Positions 10,028-19,167 of a stretch of 64,000 bases of DNA are shown in pieces. Position 1 is the first letter of the stretch. The number at the start of each line of letters is the position of its first letter. This DNA comes from JBAXXL01 sp038206725. Its GTDB lineage: Bacteria > Bacteroidota > Ignavibacteria > Kapaibacteriales > UBA2268. The DNA lies in the NCBI GenBank assembly GCA_038206725.1, contig JBBRAO010000013.1, positions 1-64,000 on the forward strand. The letters are read 5' to 3'. The position numbers and the translations under genes are program-made. The notes under the pieces are model-generated. The model made no database searches, was not told where the DNA came from, and saw nothing but the letters and a program-made list of their open reading frames with translations.

Positions 10028-10155
10028 GATAAAAAAGCAACTTAAGTTATATACAAATCAACTCCAATTTGTCTGAACCACGATTCAAAGGATTTATTGG
10101 ATTAAAGGATTTTTTGGTCATAACGCGGAAGCGATAATCCATCTTCATCGGTTTA

Positions 10156-10186
10156 CTCATCCGATGACTGCCAGTCATCGGATGAG
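10156..10186. repeat. Palindromic element, family A
   Basis: Perfect inverted repeat with 14-bp arms (CTCATCCGATGACT and its complement) and a 3-nt loop GCC. Related copies occur at 19131, 59868 and 60101, with half copies at 56441 and 56633. Confidence 0.85.
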
Positions 10187-10200
10187 TTTGGAATTTTCCT

Positions 10201-10226
10201 TGTTCCCAAGCTCCTGCTTTGGAACA
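10201..10226. repeat. Palindromic element, family B
   Basis: Imperfect inverted repeat built on GTTCCCAAGC TCCT GCTTgGGAAC. It lies directly 3' of the orphan sorting-domain tail on the minus strand. Related copies are at 19087, 58191 and 59994, with a variant at 42211. Confidence 0.8.
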
Positions 10227-10233
10227 TAAACAT

Positions 10234-10311
10234 CTACATCTTCACAAACTTCGCTGTCACACCACCCACTTTTACATAATAAATTCATCGCGGCAGAGCG
10301 GAAATATCGAT
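10234..10311 (-). pseudogene. Orphan T9SS sorting-domain tail (relic)
   Basis: Minus-strand reading gives IDISALPR, a stop, IYYVKVGGVTAKFVKM and a stop. This matches the end of a type A T9SS sorting domain (usually LPRGMYYVKV...KFVKM), with a nonsense change at the Gly codon and Met changed to Ile. There is no upstream gene body: the relic begins one base after the lptD stop codon, in a different frame. Confidence 0.7.
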
Positions 10312-10312
10312 T

Positions 10313-12985
10313 CTAACGCATAAATGGGTTGCGTTGTTTCTCGATTTTCAAATCTTTCAATTGCGAAGCTTTTATGCCGAATCGTAAGTAAAACCCTTGG
10401 TTCGAGCCGAAAGGGGTCCAGTTGAATTGCAGGTCCCAGCAATGTAAATCTTTGTTCAAACTCAAAACAGGTGTGCGGAATTCTTTGTTGATTACATCGT
10501 AACCTGTCGAAGTGCGGATTTTCCAAGTTTCTGCAATAGTAAAGTTCAGCGAGGCATTTAGAAACAATGAATGTTGAACGGACGCTTGGTCTTTAGTTGT
10601 TTGAGTGAAGCTGTATGTGGCTCCAACATTAAAATCCCAAGGTAAATTGAATTTACTATACCCCGGGTTATTTTCACCAAATATGTCCGGTTCTTTGTAT
10701 TTTTTGAATCGGGATGTAAATCTTTGTCCCAAAATCGGCTTGACCTTTTCCGTTGTTGCGGAATCTTTGTCTCCTCCGGCTAATTGAGGATCGAACGAAA
10801 CTCCCGTTGAGGAAAATCGGGTCGATAAACTAACGGATAGATTGGTTAATCTTGCCAAGCCCTTCCCGTTAGCCGCTAAATATTGGTTAATCTTCTGATA
10901 AGAAGTACTTGTATCGCCGGTATATTGATTCACCCTTTTAACAATGGCTTCATCGTAAGGTGTAAAAACGGCATTGCCTGAAAATTCTAAAAAGTCAATC
11001 GCCGGTGTGCGGAAACCCATTGAAATATTACTCATCTTTAAAGAATCAGCGGCAAAATTGTAATTACCGTTGAAAGTCAAACTCAGCAATTCGTAATTTT
11101 TAGCATCAAGACTATCACCTTGAGGAACTTTCATTTCAAAAACGTGTCTATCACTATAATTGATTTGTAATGCTTCTTTGTTAAACGCCAAACCCCCACC
11201 GTCATTTGAAAAGCGATTATAAACGACCGTATCGCCATAAGCATCTTCGTAAGAACTAAAGTATGTTTTATTTGTTGATTGGTCGGGATGCCAAGACACA
11301 CTCATATTCGGTTGATATGTATGGCGGAAAGCCTTCACTCCAATATATTCCGGCTTTAAGAAAAACAAAAATGGGCGGCGGCTGTCAACAACACCGAAGA
11401 CTTTTGTGGAGAGCGATGCTTCAAATGCCAAATTTTGTTCATAGAAAAATCCACTATTATACGTATCGTGCGTCGAGGAATCAGACGCGGTAAAAGTACG
11501 GTTCAATTGACGACGATAAATGTTGGCGTTATACCTAATCGAAGGAGTCAAAGTGAAATAACCCAATTTCGGTGAAATCGAAAAATCCGGTCTTATCTCA
11601 ATTCGGCTTCTATCACCAAGTACAAAATTGGTATCAGCCCAAGAGCTGTCCGCTTCTTTCATTTGCTTAACGGACATCGTTTTACTATTATCGTAAATTG
11701 CGCTTAAGCGTAAACGAGTTTGGAAATCGCGTACCCATCGTGGAAGCAATGTGATATTATTCAACGGTTTAATAGTTGGAATATTAAACATCGCATTCGT
11801 ACTTTGATTATACGTTTGTGTGATGATATTTTGTTCGCGGTCGTAAGAAAGCGAAAGTGAATTGCGGTTATCGAAATTCTTGGTGAATGATGCACGCGAA
11901 GAAATGTTCTGTTGGCTCCAATCAGCTTGACTGTTGGCATAAGAGCCTGAATAAGAGCGGCGGTTGAAATTCGCACTGGCGAAATTAACATTAACATCCA
12001 ATTGCTCTTGCGGCGAAAATTTTTGCGAATGTTTTGCTTCGACTTTCCAATTAGTTGTAAACGGATCATCAACATCCATTCTTGTAGAGCCGTATTCGAG
12101 GTTCAAATATCCGTTAAATCTGTCTAAAAGATTCCAACGAGTTGAGTTTTTTAGCATATACCCGCCCTTGGAATAAATATCAGCTTTTATCTGGGTATCC
12201 CAATAATCGGAAATAGCAAGATAAAATCCCATATCTTTGAAAACCACACCACGGGAGGATGAAAAATAAAACGAAGGAACAATAACACCTGATTGGCGGC
12301 CACTTTGCATAGGAAAAAATATTCCGATTGGAATAATAGCAAGTGGTAATTGCTCAACATAAAATGTAATCGGTTCAACAAAAACCTTTTCACCCGCGAC
12401 AAATTTCATTTTCTTAGCGCCAAAGTAATAATGCGGTTCGGGGGCGTCGCAAGTGGTATAATAACCATTTTCTATATAGTATTCCTTTGCTGAAATACGT
12501 TTAATTCTATTTCCAAAATAATATCCCTCGTCCAATTGGGTTTCGCCCATAGAAATTAAACCTTTCTGTGAACGCAGATTAAATTTAATTCTTTCGCCGG
12601 CGAATTTTTCTCCTTTGTCATCGAAAACAGGAAACCCTTTGGGTGTTTTATTGGAATCCAAAGTACCATAAGCCGTTAGCTCACCTGTTTCAAAAGATAT
12701 ATCAATAATCTCGGCTTCTAAAGTTTGCTTTTTCAGCTTTATTAGTGCATTTCCTCTATAGTGCATAATTTTCGATTGAATATCTAACGTAATCGTATCG
12801 CTTGCTCTCGAAAATACTGTTGAGTCCAATCCGCCTTCGTGAATTCCTTTATTCTTAAATATAGAATCCGCCGGAATTGAAATCGTATTTTTCTTGGGCA
12901 CAGAATTGGTATCGGTTTGCGACTTTAGTGATGCAAACCCGAATAATAGTATGAAAACGAGAATTATGTAGTTACTTTTTATCAT
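10313..12985 (-). CDS. lptD: LPS-assembly outer-membrane protein LptD
   Basis: The 890-aa protein begins with a signal peptide (about 1-22). An N-terminal OstA-type domain follows (about 55-230: KIMHYRGNALIKLKKQTLEA, ELTAYG, GERIKFNLRSQKGLI). The rest is a large LptD barrel, with the family segment PLAIIPIGIFFPMQSGRQSG near 215-235. LptD, with LptE, places lipopolysaccharide in the outer leaflet of the outer membrane. It overlaps the upstream lipoprotein gene by 14 bp, so the two are translated from one message. The C-terminus (LKDLKIEKQRNPFMR) extends past the last strand. Identity as LptD is firm; LPS type is unknown. Confidence 0.9.
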   Translation of the reverse strand: MIKSNYIILVFILLFGFASLKSQTDTNSVPKKNTISIPADSIFKNKGIHEGGLDSTVFSRASDTITLDIQSKIMHYRGNALIKLKKQTLEAEIIDISFETGELTAYGTLDSNKTPKGFPVFDDKGEKFAGERIKFNLRSQKGLISMGETQLDEGYYFGNRIKRISAKEYYIENGYYTTCDAPEPHYYFGAKKMKFVAGEKVFVEPITFYVEQLPLAIIPIGIFFPMQSGRQSGVIVPSFYFSSSRGVVFKDMGFYLAISDYWDTQIKADIYSKGGYMLKNSTRWNLLDRFNGYLNLEYGSTRMDVDDPFTTNWKVEAKHSQKFSPQEQLDVNVNFASANFNRRSYSGSYANSQADWSQQNISSRASFTKNFDNRNSLSLSYDREQNIITQTYNQSTNAMFNIPTIKPLNNITLLPRWVRDFQTRLRLSAIYDNSKTMSVKQMKEADSSWADTNFVLGDRSRIEIRPDFSISPKLGYFTLTPSIRYNANIYRRQLNRTFTASDSSTHDTYNSGFFYEQNLAFEASLSTKVFGVVDSRRPFLFFLKPEYIGVKAFRHTYQPNMSVSWHPDQSTNKTYFSSYEDAYGDTVVYNRFSNDGGGLAFNKEALQINYSDRHVFEMKVPQGDSLDAKNYELLSLTFNGNYNFAADSLKMSNISMGFRTPAIDFLEFSGNAVFTPYDEAIVKRVNQYTGDTSTSYQKINQYLAANGKGLARLTNLSVSLSTRFSSTGVSFDPQLAGGDKDSATTEKVKPILGQRFTSRFKKYKEPDIFGENNPGYSKFNLPWDFNVGATYSFTQTTKDQASVQHSLFLNASLNFTIAETWKIRTSTGYDVINKEFRTPVLSLNKDLHCWDLQFNWTPFGSNQGFYLRFGIKASQLKDLKIEKQRNPFMR

Positions 12986-13748
12986 CTAAATCAACAATTT
13001 TTGCTTTTTCGGGTATTTTGAAACTTTTTACAGAAAGCTTTTCTAACGAAAATTCCTCAATTTTAATCGTTAGTTTACTTTTTCCGCTAACGAATACAAT
13101 TTTTTCAGGGTATTCCTTCGACTCGCCGTAACTGTAATCTACTTTATAGGATTCCCCAGGATTTGTACTTTTATGTTTATATCGTGCAATAGTATTATAA
13201 TTTTTTTGTAACCACAAGCTGTCTTTTGCCAATACATCGCCATAAATAAGAGCTTCCAAAGAATCGTTCGGCTTGGTATCTTTTTCAAAACGAGATATAT
13301 CGCCATAAGGATGACAACGGATTAGCCCGATTATATCTTGATAGGAAATTGCTATTTGGAGAGCTTCTTTGAAATTTTCCTTTGTTGGTTTACCTTTGTA
13401 AAGTATGGCGTTCCATTTATCTAATAAAAAGAACTGCTCTTTTGTAGAAAAGAGTTCCGCCAATACCATATTAAAAGGTCCAAGTACTTTCATCCCGAGT
13501 GTATCACCGTTTTGGTTGATGCTTGCGCTAAATTCATTGGAAGTTCCGGAATTTATATATTCGATGGATGTCATAAGCGATATATACTTTAGCTCTTTTT
13601 TAGGGGGTACCGGTTTCGCTTTGGGTTTCTCCAAGGGTTTTTCTATAGGTTTCTCTTTTAGGCTGTCTTTGGCGGTTTTATCCACGGTTGAGCAACTAAT
13701 CAAAACAGAAATCAGACTTATTAATACAATCAAATAATACTTTTTCAT
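12972..13748 (-). CDS. Lipoprotein, LolA/DUF4292-like
   Basis: The 258-aa protein starts with a lipoprotein signal and lipobox LISC (Cys at residue 19), followed by a Lys/Pro-rich stretch (about 30-52). The remaining domain looks like the LolA-fold lipoproteins grouped as DUF4292 in Bacteroidota: a central FSASINQNGDTLGMKVLGPFN and a later KIVFVSGKSKLTIKIEEF. Its place directly upstream of lptD, with overlapping ends, suggests a role in outer-membrane lipid or LPS handling. That is inference from context; the family assignment is by general pattern only. Confidence 0.65.
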   Translation of the reverse strand: MKKYYLIVLISLISVLISCSTVDKTAKDSLKEKPIEKPLEKPKAKPVPPKKELKYISLMTSIEYINSGTSNEFSASINQNGDTLGMKVLGPFNMVLAELFSTKEQFFLLDKWNAILYKGKPTKENFKEALQIAISYQDIIGLIRCHPYGDISRFEKDTKPNDSLEALIYGDVLAKDSLWLQKNYNTIARYKHKSTNPGESYKVDYSYGESKEYPEKIVFVSGKSKLTIKIEEFSLEKLSVKSFKIPEKAKIVDLDDKK

Positions 13749-13894
13749 ACGATTTTTTTCAAATTTGTAAAATAGGAACTTAAAAATTACGAATATTTAT
13801 AATATTAAAAAAATATATGAATGTTACTTTCATCACGAAACAATTCAAAATAAAAAACGTCTTATAAAAATTATATTATAAAATCAGTAAAAAA

Positions 13895-14314
13895 ATGCTT
13901 TATGTAACGAAAAAAATGGGGTTTTCTGCTTCGCACAGATTATATAATCCCGACTTGACCGACGAAGAAAACTTTGAACTTTTTGATAAGTGCAGTAACC
14001 CAAGCGGCCATGGTCATAACTATACTATCGAAGTTACAGTTGCCGGCGGTGTGCAGGAAAAAACCGGTTATGTGATTGATATGAAGAAGCTAAAGCATCT
14101 TATTAAAAAAGAAATTATTGATAAAGTAGATCATAAAAATCTGAACTCTGATGTGGATTTTCTTGTTGGTATCAATCCGACAGTCGAGAATTTAGTTCTT
14201 TCATTTTGGGGAATACTTGAAAACGAGATTCCTAATGGACGACTTTATCAAATAAGGTTATATGAAACTGATTCAAGTTACGTAGATTATTATGGCAATA
14301 AAGGTAAGCAATAG
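13895..14314 (+). CDS. 6-pyruvoyl-tetrahydropterin synthase / QueD family enzyme
   Basis: The 139-aa protein has all the family's metal and catalytic residues: zinc ligands H14 (FSASHRLYNP), H39 and H41 (GHGHNY), a catalytic Cys at 33 (DKCSNPSGHGH), DHKNLN and the late YETDSSYVDY. The spacing of Cys and the HGH motif (C-x5-HGH) and the phrase FSASHRLY closely resemble animal PTPS, while E. coli QueD has C-x3-HGH. It lies 5 bp before folE, whose product is its substrate precursor. It may make 6-pyruvoyl-tetrahydropterin (tetrahydrobiopterin-type pterins) or 6-carboxy-tetrahydropterin (queuosine). Sequence alone does not decide. Confidence 0.88.
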   Translation: MLYVTKKMGFSASHRLYNPDLTDEENFELFDKCSNPSGHGHNYTIEVTVAGGVQEKTGYVIDMKKLKHLIKKEIIDKVDHKNLNSDVDFLVGINPTVENLVLSFWGILENEIPNGRLYQIRLYETDSSYVDYYGNKGKQ

Positions 14315-14319
14315 GGGCA

Positions 14320-14958
14320 ATGATGAATAACATAATCGAAGAATTGGAAAAATTTGACGCGAACGGCAATCGCGAGCTATCGGTAGAAGAACGTGCCTTG
14401 ATGATATCTCAATTAGAGGCTAAATTTTCGGAAGTGCTCGATATATTGAGGATGAGCAAAGAGGATCCTAATTTAACCTTTACTCCCCACCGAATGGCAA
14501 AAATGTATGTGAACGAATTGCTGTCCGGTAGATTTACTGAGCCACCTAAAATAACGGTATTTCCCAATCGTAATAATGTTAATAATCTGGTCATCAGTAA
14601 AGGAATAAAAGTTATGTCGCTTTGCTCGCACCATTGGCAAGTTATTTCCGGACATTGTTCTATTGGATATATCCCCGATGAAAACGTAGTTGGAATTTCG
14701 AAATTGACACGTATAGTGGATTGGTTTTGCCGTAGAGCCCAAATTCAAGAAGAGCTTGGCGAACAAATAGCCGATTATATCGAGGACTTGATTCATCCGT
14801 TGGCTTTGGGTGTTGTGATAAATGCGAAGCATTATTGTATGATAGCGCGTGGTGTTAGCGCCGGTGAGGAAGACAGCGTAATGGTTACATCGGTAGTTCG
14901 CGGATTAATGATGGACGATGCGACATTAAGAAATGAGTTTATGAAGCTGATTGATTAA
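14320..14958 (+). CDS. folE: GTP cyclohydrolase I
   Basis: The enzyme opens GTP to 7,8-dihydroneopterin triphosphate, the first step of folate and pterin synthesis. At 212 aa it is the usual size. Zinc ligands appear in LCSHHWQ and in KHYCMIARG, and the core GISKLTRIVDWFCRRAQIQEELGEQIADYI is clear. It follows the PTPS/QueD gene by 5 bp and precedes rnhB, so the pterin pair is one operon. Two adjacent ATG codons open the gene. Confidence 0.93.
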   Translation: MMNNIIEELEKFDANGNRELSVEERALMISQLEAKFSEVLDILRMSKEDPNLTFTPHRMAKMYVNELLSGRFTEPPKITVFPNRNNVNNLVISKGIKVMSLCSHHWQVISGHCSIGYIPDENVVGISKLTRIVDWFCRRAQIQEELGEQIADYIEDLIHPLALGVVINAKHYCMIARGVSAGEEDSVMVTSVVRGLMMDDATLRNEFMKLID

Positions 14959-14962
14959 TCAA

Positions 14963-15604
14963 ATGGTAAAAACCGAACAGTTAGGCTTTGAAATAGAGAT
15001 TCCGTTTCGAGCCGGTGGTAAAATCATCTGCGGGATTGACGAAGCCGGAAGAGGACCATTAGCCGGACCGGTAACTGCCGCGGCTGTTATTTTGCCGGAA
15101 GATTTTGAAAATACCATAGGCATAAATGACTCGAAAAAATTGACATCTATTAAAAGAGATGAGTTGTTTGAAATAATTATACGCTCAGCAAAGGCGTATT
15201 CGATTGTTATGTCGAGTGTAGAGGAAATTGAAGAAATTAATATTCTCCAGGCGACTATTTTAGCGATGAAGCGTGCTGTTGAGGGACTTGAAATAAAACC
15301 CGATATATTGTTGGTCGATGGAAATTACTTTCCTAAATGGAAGTACGACCACCACTGCATAAAAGGCGGCGACGCAAAAAGCCTATCCATAGCGGCGGCG
15401 TCGGTTTTGGCAAAAGTTGCGAGAGATAGATATATGGTAGAAATAGCACATTCGCTGTATCCGCAATATAACTTTCCAAAACACAAAGGTTATGGAACAA
15501 AAGAGCATTTTGACGCGATAAAAATGTTCGGTATATCGCCGATTCATCGGCAAAGCTATTTAAAAAAGTATTTTGCGGAAGAAAAACAGATTAAATTGAT
15601 GTAA
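14963..15604 (+). CDS. rnhB: Ribonuclease HII
   Basis: Removes RNA from RNA-DNA hybrids, including single ribonucleotides. The signature GIDEAGRGPLAGPV near residue 26 supplies two acidic metal ligands; further acids lie in ILLVDGNYFP and SIAAASVLAKVARDR. The open frame can start at a TTG overlapping the folE stop (14951), but the ATG at 14963 gives a normal N-terminus and a length of 213 aa. It belongs to the folE operon by position. Confidence 0.92.
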   Translation: MVKTEQLGFEIEIPFRAGGKIICGIDEAGRGPLAGPVTAAAVILPEDFENTIGINDSKKLTSIKRDELFEIIIRSAKAYSIVMSSVEEIEEINILQATILAMKRAVEGLEIKPDILLVDGNYFPKWKYDHHCIKGGDAKSLSIAAASVLAKVARDRYMVEIAHSLYPQYNFPKHKGYGTKEHFDAIKMFGISPIHRQSYLKKYFAEEKQIKLM

Positions 15605-15611
15605 TATTTCG

Positions 15612-15619
15612 TAATTTTG
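15612..15619 (+). promoter_or_regulatory. -7 element (TAATTTTG)
   Basis: TAATTTTG matches TAnnTTTG. The transcript would begin near 15626, which leaves almost no leader for the ATG at 15630 and favours the ATG at 15669 as start of the next gene. Confidence 0.4.
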
Positions 15620-15668
15620 AAGACTATAAATGAATAAATTTTGTTTAACATTATTTAAATTGGAAGCA

Positions 15669-17678
15669 ATGAGAAAAGTAATTGGAATTATTGCAGTATT
15701 TGTCCTATTATCAGTAATAGCGAAAACTCAACCAAAGGATTTCACTAATGAAGTTCTAGCAGAAGTAGGATTAGAAAAAATCACTTACGGTGAACTGCAA
15801 AAGGCATATCAAAAAAATTCGAATCGAAAAAGTGTCGAATTATATAAACTACCAAAAGATAGTTTATACAATTTTTTGAATATCTATATTAATTACAGAT
15901 TGAAAGTTCAGGATGCCGAGAAAAAAGGCTATCAAAATAAGCCGGAAATAATCGAAGAAATAAAACAAAGCCGGAAAGCTTTGGTGGAATCATATTTTTA
16001 TGATGATCAATTATATAAGCCGTTTTTAAAAACGATGATTGATAAGCGCAAAATCGAAAAGAAAATTGCGATAATTATGCAAGGTTTCAACGATATGGCT
16101 GTAACGGATTCCGCCGCGGCTTTGACTGCTATTAATGAAGCTGTGAACGAGCTTAAAAATGGAATACCTTTTGAAGACGTTGCGAAAGCATATTCTATGG
16201 ATAAAAACACATCCCAAAATGGCGGACTAATTGATCGTTGGATAACAGCGGGTTCTGTAGCTCGTCAATTAGAAGACCCAATTTACAAAACCGCTAAAGG
16301 ACAATTATATCCTGACGTTTTAGTCGTCAAACAAAGCTTTTTCATTATGAAAGTTGTTGACGAATCTCCACGTAAATTCGTAAAAGCAAGCCATATTTTA
16401 ATTCAAAACAATCCTGATAAAAATATTGATTCTATTGCGAATATCGTATTGGCTAAATTGAAAAAAGGCGAATCTTTTGAAAAATTGGCTAAGTTATATT
16501 CCGACGATCCCGCTACAAAAGACATTGGCGGTACTTTCCCTGAATACTATAGCCGTTCAACCGGTTACGAAAAATCGCAAAAACAATTAGTCGGCGAATT
16601 CGAAAATGCTATGTTTGCTTTAAAGAAAGGCGAAATCTCCGGAAAAGTAACAACTCAATACGGCATTCATATTATCCGTTGCGATGATATACGCGATATA
16701 GACCCTGCCGCTGAATCCGAAGAACTTCGCGCTGTTTACAGAAGAAGTAAACTTTTCACCGACAAACAAAATTTATTGGATTCATTAACTAAAGTTTATG
16801 GCTATAAATTAAATGAAAATGTATTAGTTGAAATATTAAAAAATGTTGATTCATCGAAAACAAACCTTCAAAGCGAATGGGCTAAGGATTTGAAACCTGA
16901 ACTTTTGAATAAAGTTCTTTTCGAAATGAATAAGAAAAAATATACAGTTTCGGAATTTGTTAAAATACTTAACGAAAATAACGAATTTAAAGGTTATTCT
17001 TTGAATTTAGACGGCTTTTTAAGAGCAATTCAAAACTACACTCGTCCAATAGCATTTGACGAAGAAACAAAAAATTACGAAAGTGTAAATCCTGACTTTG
17101 CTTCTATGATGAAAGAATTCCGCGATGGAATACTTCTTTTCAAAGTAGAGGGCGACGAAGTGTGGAATAAATTGAAATTCGATTCTACAAAAGCGCGCGA
17201 ATTCTATACAATCAATAAAGATAAATACAAAACAGATTTAAGCTATGATTTAAGTGAAATCTTAGTATTCAACGATTCAGCCGCTAGCAAAATTAGTAAT
17301 AATTTGAAATCAGGAACGAATTTCGATACATTAGCTAAGCAATCTACTCAACGCGGTGGAATGCGCGAAAAAGCAGGTCGTTTAGGCGTAATGTCAACAG
17401 TTAAAGACGAACAAGCAAAGTTGGCTTTACCGTTTTCACCGAAAAAAGGACAGATTCTTCAACCGATAAAACTTGAAAAGGGGATAGCAGTATTACGTAT
17501 TAATGAAATCTTCCCGGTTCGCCAAAAAAGTTTCGAAGAAGCAATACCCGATTTCGCAACAGCTTTCCAAGAAATTCGCCAAAAAGAAATCACTGATAAT
17601 TGGCTGAATTCTGTTAAAAAAGAAACAAAAATTGTTATTAACAAGAAAACTATAGATACAATTACAAAATCAAAATAA
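15669..17678 (+). CDS. Periplasmic peptidyl-prolyl isomerase / foldase with several PPIC-like domains
   Basis: The frame is open from an ATG at 15630, but the signal peptide begins at the Met at 15669 (MRKVIGIIAVFVLLSVIAKT), giving 669 aa. A SurA/PpiD-like helical N-domain is followed by at least one clear parvulin domain (about 240-345 of this product: KASHILIQNNPDK, FEKLAKLYSDDPATKDIGGTF, GIHIIRCDD). Degenerate parvulin-like units flank it at about 135-235 and 520-630. It likely helps outer-membrane proteins fold in the periplasm. A second, shorter foldase gene starts 10 bp later. Confidence 0.85.
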   Translation: MRKVIGIIAVFVLLSVIAKTQPKDFTNEVLAEVGLEKITYGELQKAYQKNSNRKSVELYKLPKDSLYNFLNIYINYRLKVQDAEKKGYQNKPEIIEEIKQSRKALVESYFYDDQLYKPFLKTMIDKRKIEKKIAIIMQGFNDMAVTDSAAALTAINEAVNELKNGIPFEDVAKAYSMDKNTSQNGGLIDRWITAGSVARQLEDPIYKTAKGQLYPDVLVVKQSFFIMKVVDESPRKFVKASHILIQNNPDKNIDSIANIVLAKLKKGESFEKLAKLYSDDPATKDIGGTFPEYYSRSTGYEKSQKQLVGEFENAMFALKKGEISGKVTTQYGIHIIRCDDIRDIDPAAESEELRAVYRRSKLFTDKQNLLDSLTKVYGYKLNENVLVEILKNVDSSKTNLQSEWAKDLKPELLNKVLFEMNKKKYTVSEFVKILNENNEFKGYSLNLDGFLRAIQNYTRPIAFDEETKNYESVNPDFASMMKEFRDGILLFKVEGDEVWNKLKFDSTKAREFYTINKDKYKTDLSYDLSEILVFNDSAASKISNNLKSGTNFDTLAKQSTQRGGMREKAGRLGVMSTVKDEQAKLALPFSPKKGQILQPIKLEKGIAVLRINEIFPVRQKSFEEAIPDFATAFQEIRQKEITDNWLNSVKKETKIVINKKTIDTITKSK

Positions 17679-17688
17679 AAACGGAGCT

Positions 17689-18969
17689 TTGATGAAAAAG
17701 ATTATATTGCTGCTATTTATTCTGTTGACCACCACCGCATTGTTTGCTCAAACTCCGCAAACAGGTTTGGTTATGGATAAAGTTGTGGCGCGTGTGGGTA
17801 ATATGATGATAATGCAGTCCGACATAAACGGTCGGATGGCGTTATGGGCATCGGAAGACCTTTCCGTAAAATTGGACGACAAAGAAAAACAAAAGCAAAT
17901 GCTCGATATGATTATAGACGAAAAGTTAATCATTGCAAAAGCTATTGAGGATTCTTTGGATGTAACCGAAGCGCAGATAAATCAAACCTGGGAAATATAT
18001 TTGCAGAATATGATTCAGGAAATCGGCTCCGAAAAGCGTATTGAACAGTTATATGGTATGAGTATCCCTGAAATACGCCAACGTATGAAAATCGAAATTC
18101 GTAACAAACAGCTTTCGGATATGGTTAAAGAAAAAGAATTTGGAAGTTTGAAAATTACACGCAACGATGTGGAAAAATTCTTCAATACTTACAAAGATTC
18201 TATTCCCGATATACCGGAATCAATAGATTTGTACCATATTATTAAAAAAATCACCGCTAAAGCAAGCGCAAAGGATGATGCGCGTAAATTCGCTTTGAAA
18301 GTCAGAGATTCGATATTGAAAGGCGGCGATTTTGCAGAGTTTGCTAAAAAATACAGCGATGATGTTTACTCCAAACCGGAAGGTGGGAACCTTGGATGGT
18401 TCGACAAATCGAAACTATTCCCCGAATTTGTGAAAGGCGCGAGCACTTTAAATACGGGTGAAGTTTCTATGCCAATCGAAACACCTTTGGGATATCACCT
18501 TGTGCAAACTTTAGAAAAAAACGAAACGCAATTGAATACACGCCATATACTTTTCAAAATCGGTAAGAGCGAAAACGATAGAATAGAGACTATGGACTTT
18601 TTGAAAAAATTGAAAGACAGTGTCGATAAAGGCGCAAGTTTCGAAACTATGGCTCGCAGATATTCCGATGACAAAGAAACCAAAGGGTTTGGCGGAGCAA
18701 TTGGTGTTAATCCTTTGGAATCATTCCCTACTACCATCCAAGCTTTATTGAAAGATATGAAAGACGGACAGGTAAGCGACCCTATGCCTTACGAAGCGGA
18801 TTCATACCAGCTTTTATACCGTAAACGCACTATCAAACCACATAAAGCTAATTTGACCGACGATTACAAAAGAATTGAGCAATACGCATTAGTTTACAAA
18901 CAAAACGAAATGCTCAAAGAATGGGTAAAGAAAATGAGAAAAACCCAATATTGGGAAATTGTAAAATAA
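17689..18969 (+). CDS. SurA-like peptidyl-prolyl isomerase
   Basis: The 426-aa protein starts with a signal peptide (about 1-20). It has a SurA N-domain (VVARVGNMMIMQSDINGRM, then LDMIIDEKLIIAKA) and two parvulin domains: about 178-275 (FAEFAKKYSDDVYSKPEGGNLGWF, GYHLVQTLEKNE) and about 283-390 (NTRHILFKIGKS, FETMARRYSDDKETKGFGGAIG). This matches SurA's architecture and size, a chaperone that carries outer-membrane proteins to the BAM complex. It is cotranscribed with the preceding foldase. It ends before a hairpin at 19030. Confidence 0.88.
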   Translation: MMKKIILLLFILLTTTALFAQTPQTGLVMDKVVARVGNMMIMQSDINGRMALWASEDLSVKLDDKEKQKQMLDMIIDEKLIIAKAIEDSLDVTEAQINQTWEIYLQNMIQEIGSEKRIEQLYGMSIPEIRQRMKIEIRNKQLSDMVKEKEFGSLKITRNDVEKFFNTYKDSIPDIPESIDLYHIIKKITAKASAKDDARKFALKVRDSILKGGDFAEFAKKYSDDVYSKPEGGNLGWFDKSKLFPEFVKGASTLNTGEVSMPIETPLGYHLVQTLEKNETQLNTRHILFKIGKSENDRIETMDFLKKLKDSVDKGASFETMARRYSDDKETKGFGGAIGVNPLESFPTTIQALLKDMKDGQVSDPMPYEADSYQLLYRKRTIKPHKANLTDDYKRIEQYALVYKQNEMLKEWVKKMRKTQYWEIVK

Positions 18970-19027
18970 TGTTTTGTTTTCCGGTCGAATTTGGATTACC
19001 GGACTAACACACGACGTTAAAGATGTT

Positions 19028-19061
19028 TAGAGACTGGTTTTTGGACCGGTCTCTTTTTTTT
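19028..19061 (+). terminator. Rho-independent terminator after the foldase pair
   Basis: A stem AGAGACTGG/CCGGTCTCT (one G-T pair) closes on a short loop and is followed by a run of eight or nine T. Confidence 0.8.
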
Positions 19062-19086
19062 GTGCAAAACAGTTTGTTTTCCAGCT

Positions 19087-19112
19087 CGTTACCAAGCTCC
19101 TGCTTGGGAACG
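19087..19112. repeat. Palindromic element, family B, followed by T run
   Basis: CGTTACCAAGC TCCT GCTTGGGAACG with one mismatch in the arms, then TTTTTATAA. It could act as a terminator in addition to being a repeat copy. Confidence 0.75.
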
Positions 19113-19130
19113 TTTTTATAATCTCCCAAT

Positions 19131-19159
19131 TCATCCGATGACTGCCAGTCATCGAATGA
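19131..19159. repeat. Palindromic element, family A
   Basis: Same inverted repeat as at 10156 (TCATCCGATGACT, loop GCC), with one mismatch in the right arm. It lies just past the stop of the ABC binding-domain gene, on its downstream side. Confidence 0.8.
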
Positions 19160-19167
19160 GTAAACAA

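Noticed and set aside
14951..14962. TTG start for rnhB overlapping folE
   Set aside because: The ATG four codons later is a normal start and gives the usual N-terminus.
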